A stretch of 64,000 nucleotides of DNA, taken from NCBI GenBank assembly GCA_029962745.1, contig CM057152.1, forward strand, positions 29,042,319-29,106,318, written 5' to 3'. How positions within the stretch are numbered: the stretch's first letter is position 1; each line of letters opens with the position of its first letter. Under the pieces are notes generated by a model, which was not told the origin of the DNA, ran no database searches, and saw only the letters and a list, made by a program, of their open reading frames with translations. Below are positions 12,641 to 23,144 of this stretch, piece by piece. The DNA comes from Echinometra lucunter. Lineage: Eukaryota > Echinodermata > Echinoidea > Camarodonta > Echinometridae. The position numbers were made by a program, and so were the translations under genes.

Positions 12641-15600
12641 ATAGTAGCAGGAGTAGTAGTAGTAATGATAATAAAATAGTAACAATGACGATGATGATAA
12701 TAATAATTATCATTATAATTATAATGATAATGATAATAGCAAAATAATAATGAAAGCAACAATGATAGTAATAATGATTACGATTATGATACTACATGTA
12801 TATTAATGATGATAAGACTGTTTCTACTAATCATTGTAAATCAAATAATCAGCGTAGGATGATGATGATGATGATGATAGTAAAAACAATAATAATATCA
12901 GTAATAATAGGAATTTGCAGTAACTCTACTAGTAGTAGTCATGATAGTAGTAGCTTTAATAGTTGCAGTAGAAGTAGTAGTAGAAGTAGAAGTAGTAGAA
13001 GTAGTATTAATAGGAGAAGTAGTAGTAGTAGTAGAAGTAGAAGCAGTAGTAGTATTAGAAGTAGTATAGTAGTAGAAGGAGGAGGAGGAGAAATAAAAGT
13101 AGCATAGAGCATAGAAATAGTAGAAGTTGTAGTAGCAGTAGAAGTATAGCAGCAGCAGTAGTAATAATAGTACATATCCGGCACTTTCAAATAATCCAGA
13201 AACGATATACACAATTTGAATTTGAATTTGAATCTGAATTTATTCTCATATATCACATAACATAAAATTAAGAGTAATCAGATGATACGATAAGATGTGA
13301 TAATATGACAAAATTTGGTCGGTAACGTATGAGACAAAATCGATTAGATTTGCCCATTACACTTACGTAAGCTCCGTAATGCATTATAGATCCCACGTCG
13401 TAAGGAACGTCCGTCACCACCTGATCATATGTTCGCTTGACGTAGTTACCCAGCACGTCACTCTCGATGTTGTCTTCGTAGATGATCACGTAGTCATCTC
13501 TGTCGGGTCGTGTTTGCTCGTGGAAAAAACCGACAGCATGTCCAATTTCATGTGCTATAGTTCCGAACTTCATTGTTTAGAATTAACAAAAGGGTTAAAC
13601 ATTAATGTCAATGAGCCTTTTTATACATGTATATTGATGTAGAATTTTCACTAAAAAAGATTCAGTTTGAATCAGTTCGAAATTCCATGTCATCAATATT
13701 CTTTCACCAATGTGAAGCATTCCTCAAAGGTGTTCATTTTAATTATCAGCCTCCGTCAATGTGATCAAGAGGATTTTATGTTGTTCTCAAGCTGTATGCG
13801 CTTAACAAAAAAATAAAATAAGAAGACATTTCATTTTCATTTTAGAAAGGTGTGATCTATATTATCAAAAACTTGACGTTCGATAATAATCGATGCGAAA
13901 AGGTCAAAGATCATTCACGTTTCTCAATGCACGAGGTTTCATTTCCTTGAGTCTTTTTGTCGGAAAAAGGAAACTGTTTATTGTAAAATATAACACGATG
14001 TTATGTCTCTTTGCATTACAACAATTTTTCAAGGCAAAGACTGAGACTATCTTAAGATTTTTAAACAATTAGTAAGGTAATGTCAGGAGTACGGACAAAG
14101 TGTTCCAACGGCCTCAATATGTTCTCTCTTTGAAAAGAGTCAAGGAGCTCCCGGGCGTATTTTTGATAATTTACCCTCCCTTTTGATTAGGGAGTATGCA
14201 GAAAAAAGAAACAGATTCGAAAACAATAAACTTTAAAATGATATGCAAACTTATATTCATATACATCATTATAAGACTTACAACAGCGCATTTAGATCCA
14301 ATAGAAATTATCTGAGGTTCTGGACTTGAAACCATGCCGACATACGACCAACAGCTATGGAATAAAACATGAACAAATGATTTGATTTTTATAAAGTTTT
14401 GCATTCTTCATATCTCTACTCCAGTGTTCACTGTGCTAACTGCATAGATACAACATTGTCCCATGTATTACACTTGAAGAGAAACATCGAAAGTCTATAG
14501 GTTTTCTTTGGTCTATATGTCTAAAATAAAAAGTTTTGTTTTCTATATATCACAAAAAAACGCTTGTCAATTCTTACTTGTCATCATAATGATCAAACAA
14601 TATAGGCGAAGGAAAATATACAAACCAGATTTAAAGAATATATACCGAGAATAAAGTTATGATGCTGTGCATCTGAATATTTCAAAATCTACAGAAGAAT
14701 GAGAATTTCATAAATCAGTCGACATTTTTTGTTTTTTTGTTTGTTTGTTCACATTTTAAGAGTGAGTATCACTTTGGACTATTAATCACTAAGCCAGTGA
14801 ACTTCCAAGCACTTTGTCCACACTATGCACCCCGTTAGATAATTACTCCCCCACTAATAAACCACGATCAAAGTATTCAAAACAATATGTTAACATTACT
14901 TGTCTACTTAAGAAGAAGAAGACTGTTCTAGCCTCGGATAGATTCTTCCATGCAGGGCATTGTCACTTTTTAGGGTTAATACGTACCCCGAACCCTGAGT
15001 GAAGATGAGACGCTGCGTATGCTTTTGCTCTTCGGCAACTTGCGCGGTGTATGGAACGAACGTCAAGCAGGTATTTTCTTCCCAATGGTCCATCGCCTGG
15101 CGGATAAGTGTGGCATCATTACCTGCAATACACCATAACCATAATTATTTCATGATGTTTCTTTCAAAAAAATTTTGCTTGATAAAGCCTCAGGGGCGAA
15201 AATTCACACCGGAATCATCTGTCATTTTTTTAATCACTTCAAGAATGTATCCATGTGTTACTTTAAAGAAAAAACACAGAGCTGATACAAATTTCCAGCC
15301 CGTGTTGACGAGGATGCACGAGCAAACATTTTCATGAATTATAAGACCTGTTGCAGAGAAGTAAGTATTAAATATAGACATAAAATTCTTGTCAATAATA
15401 TTTGTAAAAATTCGTATCATCAATCTGAAAATCGTCTTTGTGTCTCTATGAAGAACCTAATTAATTACGGGGCTTTTCAGGAGTATCCTTCAATGACGGA
15501 CAATCAAGATGTCCGGAACGTCGAGCCTTCTCTCCTCGTCACCTTCTCATCTGGTTTAAAGTTCTTTTACTTCACTCATTCTCAAGAAATATGCTCTCTT

Positions 15601-15814
15601 TTCTCTCCTACTCTCTATCTCGCCTCTCCATTTCTTCTCCTCTCTACTTTCTCAACTTTTCCTCTAACTTAACAGTCCTGAGGGGGTGTAACATAGAAAA
15701 TACAATCAATCTTACGATTGATATCAATTGTAAGTGTATGGCAAACCATGTACTAAAGAGATACAATTGATTGTAAGATTGATTATATCTCTTTATGTTA
15801 CACCCCCCACCCAG

Positions 15815-15855
<41 letters not shown>

Positions 15856-18800
15856 CCGTAAACCTCATCCGCGTTATAGGTTGTAGCTTGCAGGAAATTT
15901 TAGTGATGTTTTAATGATGAACATCCCGGAAGAGTTTCGATATTTGGATTTTCTATTTTGATAAATGACTCATCAGATGCAAGTTCTCTAATTTCAGAGG
16001 GGAGTGTATAGATGTAGATGTAGATTCAAATCAGTAAGGAATTACAACTGAATAAGAGGGCGTTTTAAGATTTTTAAGAAGTTTCAAAAGTGAAATTCAT
16101 AACACGACCATGTGTTAGTGGTGCCAATAACTCAGTGATCTTTTTCTGTTTGCTAATTACTCAAATTTACACGAGGAATACTGCAACCCAATGTTTAGTT
16201 TATTGACATTTTTAACTGGCAATTTGAAACTTATCGATTCGATTTTATTATCAGTCTCACTACACTGTCCTCCGTCTTTTTTTTTTTTTAATTACAAACG
16301 TTTCCAATAAAAATGGATCAGTTATGTACACAGCGGCCTTGAAATATGAATAATCTCACCAGATGTTGATTTGCATTGGCAATGAAAATATGTATTCCTT
16401 CATCGTCGGCTTTGCATTGAAGGCACAGGTGGCCGATATTAGTAGTGTTCCATTTAGTATGCGGAAAAATGCACGTTTTGTATAAAATCTGCAATGTTAA
16501 TTGTTTTTTTTCTACCTAATTTGCCCTCCATATCGTTGTCCATCTTATCTTTAAAAACGACGGCGACGGAAAACGCCCCTTAATCTTCAATCATAAAACA
16601 TTATCGTGTGATATTTTGTAAAGTTGTAGCAAGTTTTCGTCAGAAATGTTCACTTCCGAAAAAAGAAAAACATTGAGAAGTCCTTTTATTAATTAATGAA
16701 GCTTGTACTCTGTGCAAGAACAATTATCATTTTATCCTAAAACTATAAATGACTGGAAAAAACTTTCAAAGTTACGCAAACTCTTACCCTTTTTTAACAT
16801 GTTTGAAAAGGCGTTATAAAGAACCATCACAACTTACACAGTTAATTTCACAAATGCCTATGCACTATATCTCACTATGCAATATTGTACTGTCATAAAA
16901 CTGATGACTCTCGTTTAAATATGTTACTTTGTGCACTATGTTTTTGATGAATTTGGCAGTTATCGCTTTTGATATCCAGGAAGCAAACTCATATGGGATT
17001 GATCAAACATTTATGTTTTTCCGAGACATGTTTCCATATTGTCTGAACAAAATCCAACCAATTGCCCACCCACCCTCCGTCTTTCTCCCTATCTCTTTCT
17101 AGAAAAGTGGACTTTCATCTTTCACCTCAATGAAATATTTCTTTATGATAGAGCAAAATTGATAACCTGAAGTTTCCTCTAAGCATTATTTTCATTAAAT
17201 GTTTTGTTTCATATCATTGGTGTAACTTCCAAAATGACTACTTTTCAACCTGTACAGTCAAATTTGAAATGCGTATAACCCAATTTTGAAAGAGCTATAC
17301 ATGCTATCTTGGGTATGATATACGGAAGTTGTATGAGCGACCTGTGGCCCAGTTTGGTCGTCATTGGTCACTTTTGAAGGGATATTTCCTAGATGCATAT
17401 TTTGATGAACTTTTTTTCATAAGGTTTCCCTAAATTCCAATCTTTTCATGCCTTAACCCTAACCAGGCCGGGCTTTTTTTTTGCTGTTCTATGGCCGGGG
17501 GGGGGGGGTTGATTCAACTCCCCCCCTCCCCCGAGATCTCGGCCGTCGACCGTGCGATCGCGACGAAAATCGGCACGCGTGTCACTTGACACCTAATCTA
17601 CAAATTCGTATAGTCGAATACTCTGAAAAATTCGATTTTGATTAATTATGAATCGATTATGCAAATTTATGCATAAAATCATGTTTGTTCTAAATCAGAA
17701 AACAAAGCTCCTAGAATCATAATTTTTTGTGTAAATATTCCTTGTAGCATTCCAAGCAATGTACTTGAAAAAAAAGTTGGCATTAAAATAAATTTCTTAT
17801 GTATTTTACTGTTTTATGAATTTCTTATGTATTTCTTTGTTTTTTTACCTTTTGTTTTTGTTATTTTTGTGGGCTAAATTTATCACAGAAACTTTTTCAA
17901 GCATAATCATGCCAAATTAATTGATTTCAGCCAATAAAAGTGGAAATAATCATATCTTTATGAATAAGATGAGAAAACTCAATTTACATTGACTTTGTAC
18001 ACAAAATCACGTTTGTCAGCCATTTTCGGTCTGACGAGCATGTATAAAAGGGCTTGCAGCATCGTTACGGCTAGCCCAATTTTCGCGAAAATGGTGTCAA
18101 AATATGCGCGAGACTCTAAAGTAAAAAGTCAGCGAGTGGCACGGTCAAAAATTTTCGCGCGGCAGGTTGATCGCGGAAAATGTCGGGGGGGGGGGGGGGT
18201 TGATACCACGAGACATTTTCCGTTAACAATGGAAGGTCTTAAGTAGGCCTTAATAAATTTTGAGAATATTATACCACGCAGACAAAATTTTAATTAATAT
18301 TTAGTACTAGTCTTAGCAACAGTAATATGAAGCCACCAAATTTTATTTTAAAATTTTATCAAGAAAAAGTATGTGTTAACAAATTTCCGATATTAAACTT
18401 TTGGAAACATCGGAAGCATTCAAGAAGTGATAATACTGATCTTGATAATAACATTCTTTACTTTTCAGGAGGTTCTCGAGAATTGTCTGACCCTCTTTAT
18501 TTTTCACTTTAAAATATGCATTTTTTTTCATTACAAATAATTTCTTGTAGCCAGTTAACATTTTCCGTTAACACCTGCCACATCCGAAACAAATTTTGAG
18601 ACAAATTCTCGGCAATTGTTGTTGTTGTTGTAAACTTAAATGTGATTATCACAATGTTTGTCATTCATTTCATCTCACTCATCACACACAAAAAAGTGAA
18701 TTGGTAAGAATGTACTTCTAGAAACACAGGGACGCATGTGAGCAAAACACCTTGTTCAAGGAGGTTAGCACCAGACGAGGATCGAACCCAGGACTTCTCG

Positions 18801-18946
18801 TATGAAAGGCAAGAGCCTTGACAGCTATTACCACAGTGTTCCAGAAACGACTCAGGACTCAACGACAAAGTGACTCGAATATACAAAGGTATACTCATAA
18901 AAATTATGATATAATTATGGAAGGATTGAACCTTCTTTTGAACTGT

Positions 18947-18977
<31 letters not shown>

Positions 18978-21781
18978 TTCATATATTTATTCATTTATTT
19001 ATTCATTCATTCATTCATTTATTTATTTATTCATTTATTCTTACCCTTGCTAGTGACAAAGAAAAAATTATCAACGGTGGTCAGGTGTCAGGTTAAATGA
19101 TCTTCACTTACTTGAGGTATCGTCGATCACACATGGGATCAAGGGAACAAGCTATATATTGCTTGGAAGAATAACCATTCTTAATTTCTTTTGTCAAATA
19201 TACAAAGGTATATTCATAGCCGTTGATATAAACTATGGAAGAATTTACCCTTCATTCAACTGTTTATTTATTTATTCGCGTATATCATTGCCAAGGACAA
19301 AAAATATATATCAGCGGTGGTGTCAGGGAAAAGATCTTAACTTACTTGAGGTATCGTCGATTTCATATGGGATCGTGTTATTGGGCCATCGTTTTGCGAG
19401 GTTTGTGGTGGCTTTCCTTTTCATGCGGTGCGATCCGTAGGGTTGGTCAGGCTCGTAGTTACCCAAGAGAGCGTCCCGCTGAACGCGGGTAAGTGCCATG
19501 TCTCCTTCAAGCTCGTCCGTGGTTTGTTCCTCCTCAGGATTTACGCGCGGCACCATCGGGTCCACGCTCCTCACCTGAGCAGGGATTAGGATAATGTCTG
19601 ATCGCGATCTTGTCAGAATCGTATTTCTAGCAGAATCCTCTAGAGCCGATCGCTTGACGAGCCCGGTGATGGCCGTCCGCTTTACCAACGAGCCGTGGTC
19701 GGACATAATGTCGCCACCGTACACGCCTTTGGATATCTCCTCGTCCGGATTCACGTGAGGTGCCATCGGATCTAGGTTTGTATCCTGAGGCAAAATGAAA
19801 ATGATAGATATTGAGGAGGTGTCATGGTGCTACAGCACATTAAGCTTCATTAATTTTAATACACAAAATTGTTTCACTTTTTGTACTTAATGCCCTCTAA
19901 CTCACCTGTTCGAAAATGCCCTTTTATCAGATTATCCTTCAAGGAGAATGCAACCCAGACATCAGTGTGCTTCCAGTGAATGAAGAAGAACAAGTAGAGT
20001 AAACAGTGAAAGTTTGAGGAAAATAGGATAATCTGTTCAAGAGTTATGAACTTTGAAAGTTTAAGTAAATCCTTATTTGGGGATCCTTGAATTGGCAACT
20101 TTGCCAGCATCTGTGATGTCATCGTGGACAACTCTCCATTCATTTTTTACACAGAATTTAGCATTTTCTTTCAAGAAAAATAAAAATTCTTTTGATTTAT
20201 TGTTTGAGTATGATATGGCTATATCAATTCTGCAGGCATTTTGGGAAGAATTATATTGATTCCTGACTTGAAATTTCATATAAATTGATTTATATGAAAT
20301 TTCAAGTCAGGAAGTCAGGAATGTTTTCATGGTTTTTATACTGATGTCTGTTTTCATTTTCTCACCTCTACGGAAGCTTAAAAGTGCCAGCGAGATGACG
20401 AGATATTTTAGGCCAAGACTAGTTAAAAGACAAAATGACGAGTTATTGGAACTCGGCAAGTGGATTTGTTTAGGGCAAGAGAGGAGATGACGAGCTTTTG
20501 GAACTCGGCTAGTCGACTTGTTGAGGACAAAAATACAAAGTGACGAGTTTTTTGGAATTCAGCAAGTTCCAATAACTCGTTATTTTATCTCGTCTTCTCG
20601 TCTTCTTGGCCTAAACAAGTTGACTTGCTGAGTTCCCTTAATTCAGGGGTGGCCAACCTTTTTTAGCTCACGGGCCACAGCTAACAATTGGGATAACCTG
20701 GTGGGCCGCAGGTAGTCTCTCCCCCCCCCCCCCCCACCCACACACACATAATACACATACCCTGCAATTACTGCAAAAACGAACCAACAAACAGCAAAAT
20801 CAGGCTTACTATTTCAGTGTAATATCTAGGGCTGGACTTTATGGACAAGTTGAGCGATTGGTTTAAGTTTATTTCAGATGTATTATGCGTTGTTTAAACT
20901 TTTCATAATATTCAGGATTATTACAATGATTGTATTTTTTTAATTTGTATTTTGTTGGAAATAAAAAAAGAAAAAGCTAAAAAAAAACTCATGTATATTA
21001 AATTAGAAGAGCTTTGTATCAATGGTCTGTACCACGTAACGAGTCAATCACATGTACATGCATATTGTGAATGATGGAAACAAATATGGAAAGAGGAGAA
21101 AGCTGTCAATGTTTTACCCAGTTCTATCACTGCTATGCAGGCCGCATTTCAGTTATAAGCTATTTTTTTAAAAAAAATGCTCCGCGGGCCGCATCGCAAG
21201 AGCTCACGGGTCGCAGGTTGGCCATCCCTACCTTAACTAGTCATCTCGTCTTCTCGTCCCAAACAAGTCGACTTGCCGAGTTCAAAAACTCGTCATCCCG
21301 TCTTTTGGTCCTAAACCAGTCGACTTGCCGAGTTCCAATAACTCGTCATCTCGTCGTCTCGTCCCAAACAAGTCGACTTGCCGATTTCCAATAACTCGTC
21401 ATCTCGTCGTCTCGTCCCAAACAAGTCGACTTGCCGATTTCCAATAACTCGTCATCTCGTCTTTTAACTTGTTTTCTTGCCTTCTTGGCCTAAATTATCT
21501 CGTAATCTCGCTGGCACTTTTAAGCTTTCGTACTTAAGCTTTCGTACTTAAGCTTCCATACAAGGCAGTCGCTGACCTTGCGACAAAAAAGGCGTCTCGT
21601 GTGAGTTTGACTTAAAAACAAAGCGGATACTCACATCACCTGACAATGGTCTACCTCTTACGGACGATGTCGAGATAGAAATCGCTATGAGAACAACAAC
21701 GACCATCATCATATTGTGTCTCCCTGACATCTTCAGCCAAGTCAGTGTAGTCTCCGTCATCGTTTTCTTCTTCATGTTCAT
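6779..21781 (-). CDS. Astacin metalloprotease with EGF, three CUB domains, mucin-like insert and Asn/Gly tail (10 exons)
   Basis: Secreted zinc endopeptidase of the astacin family (BMP1/tolloid, sea urchin BP10/SpAN relatives). My exon join, 5' to 3' on the minus strand, is 21781-21635, 19784-19346, 15122-14987, 14354-14282, 13567-13367, 12517-12268, 11556-11456, 11243-8992, 8584-8246, 7556-6779. It totals 4,716 nt, keeps frame at every junction and ends in TAG. Order: signal peptide (aa 1-45), propeptide (to about 181), catalytic domain (182-373) with HEIGHAVGFFHE at 271-282 and Met-turn SIMHY at 325-329, EGF-like module (374-410), CUB1 (417-531), Thr-rich region (about 536-1115), CUB2 (1121-1240), CUB3 (1247-1360), Asn/Gly-rich tail (1379-1571). 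Family knowledge predicts cleavage of extracellular matrix or growth-factor antagonists; the substrate here is unknown. The Thr-rich insert between CUBs and the Asn/Gly tail are not usual for BP10/SpAN. A Met at 21730 is an alternative start. Junction 7/8 is the least certain. Confidence 0.88.
8157..8200. repeat. ATG/ATC trinucleotide repeat
   Basis: (GAT)n followed by CATCATCATC in intron 9 of the protease gene, able to form a small hairpin. Confidence 0.7.
8246..8584 (-). CDS. Protease exon 9: end of CUB2 and most of CUB3
   Basis: Acceptor TTCCCCAG, donor GTAAGT, phase 2 to 2. Encodes LCGNKQPENS...TMTLEFITDE...GFSAAYH (end of CUB2), then VQYVTSPNWPDACPGALHD...YRIELTFQDIGLLDDESC (CUB3). Confidence 0.87.
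8992..11243 (-). CDS. Protease exon 8: rest of CUB1, Thr-rich mucin-like repeats, start of CUB2
   Basis: A 2.25-kb exon. It finishes CUB1 (RITLTFDSFSLEDSDDCGWD ... GFRANYTLEA), then runs about 580 residues of degenerate 16-residue Thr/Pro/Glu repeats such as TTLPVTTERTTEPPIP, expected to be heavily O-glycosylated. It then begins CUB2 (CRVTYTGLFGEVTSPNYP). The donor is AA|GTGGGT, phase 2. Its strand is fixed by domain content and splice phase, although the opposite strand is also open for 582 codons. Confidence 0.88.
10081..10838 (-). repeat. 378-bp higher-order tandem repeat within the mucin-like region
   Basis: The block starting at 10081 recurs starting at 10459 with almost no differences (period 378 bp, 126 codons). 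It comprises several 48-bp Thr-rich units. Partial relatives of the same block occur near 9271 and 9605. Confidence 0.85.
11456..11556 (-). CDS. Protease exon 7: first part of CUB1
   Basis: Acceptor TTTTGCAG. Encodes CEYVLTSPSGSIESPNFG and LCMYHIK, a CUB N-terminal half (C...G.I.SPNFP..YP....C.Y.I). The 3' end is best explained by a GC donor (AAG|GCAAGA). Other donors a few bases downstream (GTTCTT or GTATCA) also keep frame if exon 8 starts at 11233. Confidence 0.72.
12030..12090. repeat. C/CT-rich simple repeat
   Basis: Poly-C followed by (CT)n in intron 6 of the protease gene. Confidence 0.8.
12268..12517 (-). CDS. Protease exon 6: end of catalytic domain and EGF-like module
   Basis: Encodes the astacin C-terminal segment (TTVDPLDMRYLGQR..LSFRDAQTANLIYDC) followed by a Cys-rich EGF-like module (about 374-410) ending GAECLDD. 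Acceptor CTACAG, donor GTAAGT, ends in phase 1. The intron upstream is full of TAG/TAC trinucleotide repeats. Confidence 0.87.
12539..13165. repeat. Two TAG/AGT trinucleotide arrays in protease intron 5
   Basis: (TAG)n, mainly 12589-12640, and an imperfect (AGT/AGA)n array 12925-13165, separated by AT-rich sequence. They create long spurious ORFs on both strands. Confidence 0.8.
13367..13567 (-). CDS. Protease exon 5: zinc-binding active site and Met-turn
   Basis: Contains HEIGHAVGFFHEQTRPDRD (His271, Glu272, His275 and His281 of my model) and GSIMHYGAY (Met327). All zinc ligands and the catalytic Glu are present, so an active enzyme is predicted. Phase 0 at both ends; the acceptor (AATGAAG) has a weak pyrimidine tract. 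Confidence 0.9.
14282..14354 (-). CDS. Protease exon 4: astacin domain middle
   Basis: A 73-nt exon, acceptor TTCCATAG, donor GTAAGT. Encodes GCWSYVGMVSSPEPQ then IISIGSKCAV, the family's GC.S.VG....Q..S.G..C block just before the zinc helix. Confidence 0.85.
14987..15122 (-). CDS. Protease exon 3: astacin domain, N-terminal part
   Basis: Phase 1 to phase 2. Encodes IRQAMDHWEENTCLTFVP, matching the astacin helix A and first-cysteine region (family pattern I..AM..W...TC+.F.P), then the strand RLIFTQGSG. Confidence 0.85.
15676..15850. mobile_element. Foldback MITE, copy 1, next to a poly-C tract
   Basis: Left end GGGGGTGTAACATAGAAAATACAATC and right end GATTGATTATATCTCTTTATGTTACACCCCCC are inverted copies. 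A second copy in opposite orientation lies at 56332-56467. A poly-C run of about 40 bases (15807-15849) is attached at the right end. Confidence 0.7.
17470..18220. repeat. Unclassified dispersed repeat with poly-G borders and CG-rich ends
   Basis: CCGGGGGGGGGGGTTGATTCAAC then TCGGCCGTCGACCGTGCGAT at the left; CGCGGAAAATGTC then poly-G and TTGATACCACG at the right, with AT-rich centre. The GC-rich CpG-containing borders differ from the surroundings. Located in protease intron 2. Confidence 0.4.
18699..18850 (-). mobile_element. tRNA-derived SINE
   Basis: On the minus strand, ACACTGTGGTAATAGCTGTC (box A-like) and TGGGTTCGATCCTCG (box B) at tRNA spacing, but no closed acceptor stem. A unique tail follows. 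Confidence 0.6.
18947..19036. repeat. TTTA/TTCA tetranucleotide repeat
   Basis: (TTTA)n interspersed with TTCA in protease intron 2. Confidence 0.85.
19065..19150 (-). pseudogene. Degenerate copy of the 3' end of protease exon 2
   Basis: Minus-strand sequence coding IPCVIDDTS with a GTAAGT-like donor matches the end of exon 2 (IPYEIDDTS plus donor) near 19346. The surrounding intron (AACTGTTTATTTATTTA, ATCAGCGGTGG) is duplicated too. Upstream the frame is closed by a stop, so it is a local tandem-duplication relic. Confidence 0.65.
19346..19784 (-). CDS. Protease exon 2: propeptide and start of catalytic domain
   Basis: Acceptor ...TGCCTCAG, donor GTAAGT, phase 0 to phase 1. The propeptide holds two related blocks, DPMAPHVNPDEE...YGGDIM and DPMVPRVNPEEE...LEGDMAL. 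Each ends in an xGD(I/M) motif like the FxGD aspartate switch of astacin zymogens. Basic sites MKRK and LAKR precede WPNNTIPYEID, the usual start of the mature astacin domain. Confidence 0.85.
20260..20313. repeat. Perfect 25-bp palindrome with TTGA loop
   Basis: TTCCTGACTTGAAATTTCAT... at 20260-20284 pairs exactly with 20289-20313 in protease intron 1. Confidence 0.85.
20371..21530. mobile_element. Foldback element with subterminal GACGAG/CTCGTC repeats
   Basis: The left end CGGAAGCTTAAAAGTGCCAG and the right end CTGGCACTTTTAAGCTTTCG are inverted copies. Both flanks carry repeated blocks (GACGAGTTATTGGAACTCGG, CAAGTCGACTTG) in inverse orientation. A 14-bp CTTAAGCTTTCGTA repeat follows on the right. 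A hAT-like element interrupts it. The whole sits in protease intron 1. Confidence 0.7.
20644..21230. mobile_element. Non-autonomous hAT-like element nested in the foldback element
   Basis: Ends CAGGGGTGGCCAACC and GGTTGGCCATCCCTA form a terminal inverted repeat. The flanking 8-mers are CCTTAATT and CCTTAACT, a near-exact target duplication as hAT transposases make. Interior inverted segments GCTCACGGGCCACA and GAGCTCACGGGTCGC are typical. No transposase ORF. Confidence 0.75.
21635..21781 (-). CDS. Protease exon 1: signal peptide
   Basis: Encodes a Met/Val-rich hydrophobic core (MMMVVVVLIAISIS) followed by SVRGRPLSGD, then a GTGAGT donor in phase 0. The first Met is at 21781, but an internal Met at 21730 (MSGRHN) gives a more normal signal peptide and aligns better with the related exon at 2,215-2,364. 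Confidence 0.8.
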
Positions 21782-22898
21782 CGCATCGACAACGATGTCT
21801 TCTCCTCAGTATTATTCCTCGAGCCATTGTCCTTTTGTACTTTTGATTCATTAATTAGTTTCTTTATGATTTTCGTTGTCATGAAAACATCTGCATTCAC
21901 AGACATGACCGACGTCTGGGTAAATACTTACGCACAATAACAAATTCGATAATTAAAATCAGATATTACTTTCGATTATTTGATTAAAGAATGGTTTATT
22001 TGCTTGTACGATTCATCGCCAGTAGTGGTTGACATGATTTTAAGTGCATACGTCATGTTGAATCGTAAATTAATTCTCGGAAATTAAAAGAATTTCAAAA
22101 TATCTCAACTTGAATATGACAAACTGGTCCCTTGTGTTAGATCAAGTTATTTTAGTACGTGCGCAGAAATCGCTTAACAAAGTAAGAAATGTAATAAACA
22201 AATCGAAACCTTTAACCACAAAAGTTCTATTTAGTTGGTCCTCATAAAATGATAAATGACTATAGGAGTGAAATATAAATTTTCATGAAATTCCTGAGCA
22301 GTAGAAATAAGCTTCAAATTGAGGTTCTCGAGATTACTATAATGGACTATAGTGGAGTATCTGGACTTTCGCACGGGGGGGGGGGGGGGGGAGAGAATAA
22401 GCATCCAAGGCAATGGTCCTTGTATTTCAGCAAGAAAATCATTTTTTTTTTGCCCAAATTTTGCGTGAACTGGGGGGGGGGGAGGGGATAAAGGGCTATG
22501 GACGCTCCATTCCCCCGTCTCTTCATAACTATTAAGATTTTATTGTGGTATTATCTTCATAGTTGTAGGGTCAATGATTACATCCGTATCAGATGAACTG
22601 AAATTTATTTTACGAACAGCGAAGCGAGCGAGAAAATTTTTTGCCATGCCTACTTCTGAATTTCGGTAGTTAGACAGATACGTTATATTGCATGCATAGT
22701 CCGTTGACTTATTTGTTTGAATATGTTATTTTGATTTAAGTTCATAGTACAGGAATTGTTTCGTTTATTGGGCTTTACTTGTTACTTCTTTCTTTGTTTT
22801 GAAGTTTGACTGCATAAACTATTCTTAACATCGCCGTTTCTTGTGTATTTAACGGGACATTTAGAAAATCATATGCAGAAGGACCTTATTCGGAAGAT

Positions 22899-23144
22899 CA
22901 GCGGTGGCGCCACTAGGGACAGGGGGACGACCGCCCCCTGTAATTTTTCAAGTGATAAAAAAGGGGGAAAAAGAGGAGAAAAAGAAGAAAAAGAGGAGGA
23001 GAAGAAAGAAGAGTATGGGGAAAGAGATGGCTGGGGCATGCCATTATAGAATACCCCATTTGTTCATTTAAAACGTTAATAAATTCACCAGTGGGTCATC
23101 TCCACCCCCCCCCCCCCCCATCAAAATACCCTGGCGCCGCCCTG
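22899..23144. mobile_element. Possible hAT-like MITE
   Basis: Left end CAGCGGTGGCGCCACTAGGG and right end CCCTGGCGCCGCCCTG are inverted copies. Interior purine-rich with a poly-C tract. A matching target duplication was not seen. Confidence 0.5.

Noticed and set aside
12432..13256. Leu-, Thr-, Ser- or Tyr-rich open frames on both strands
   Set aside because: Translations of TAG/AGT repeats in protease intron 5, without domains.
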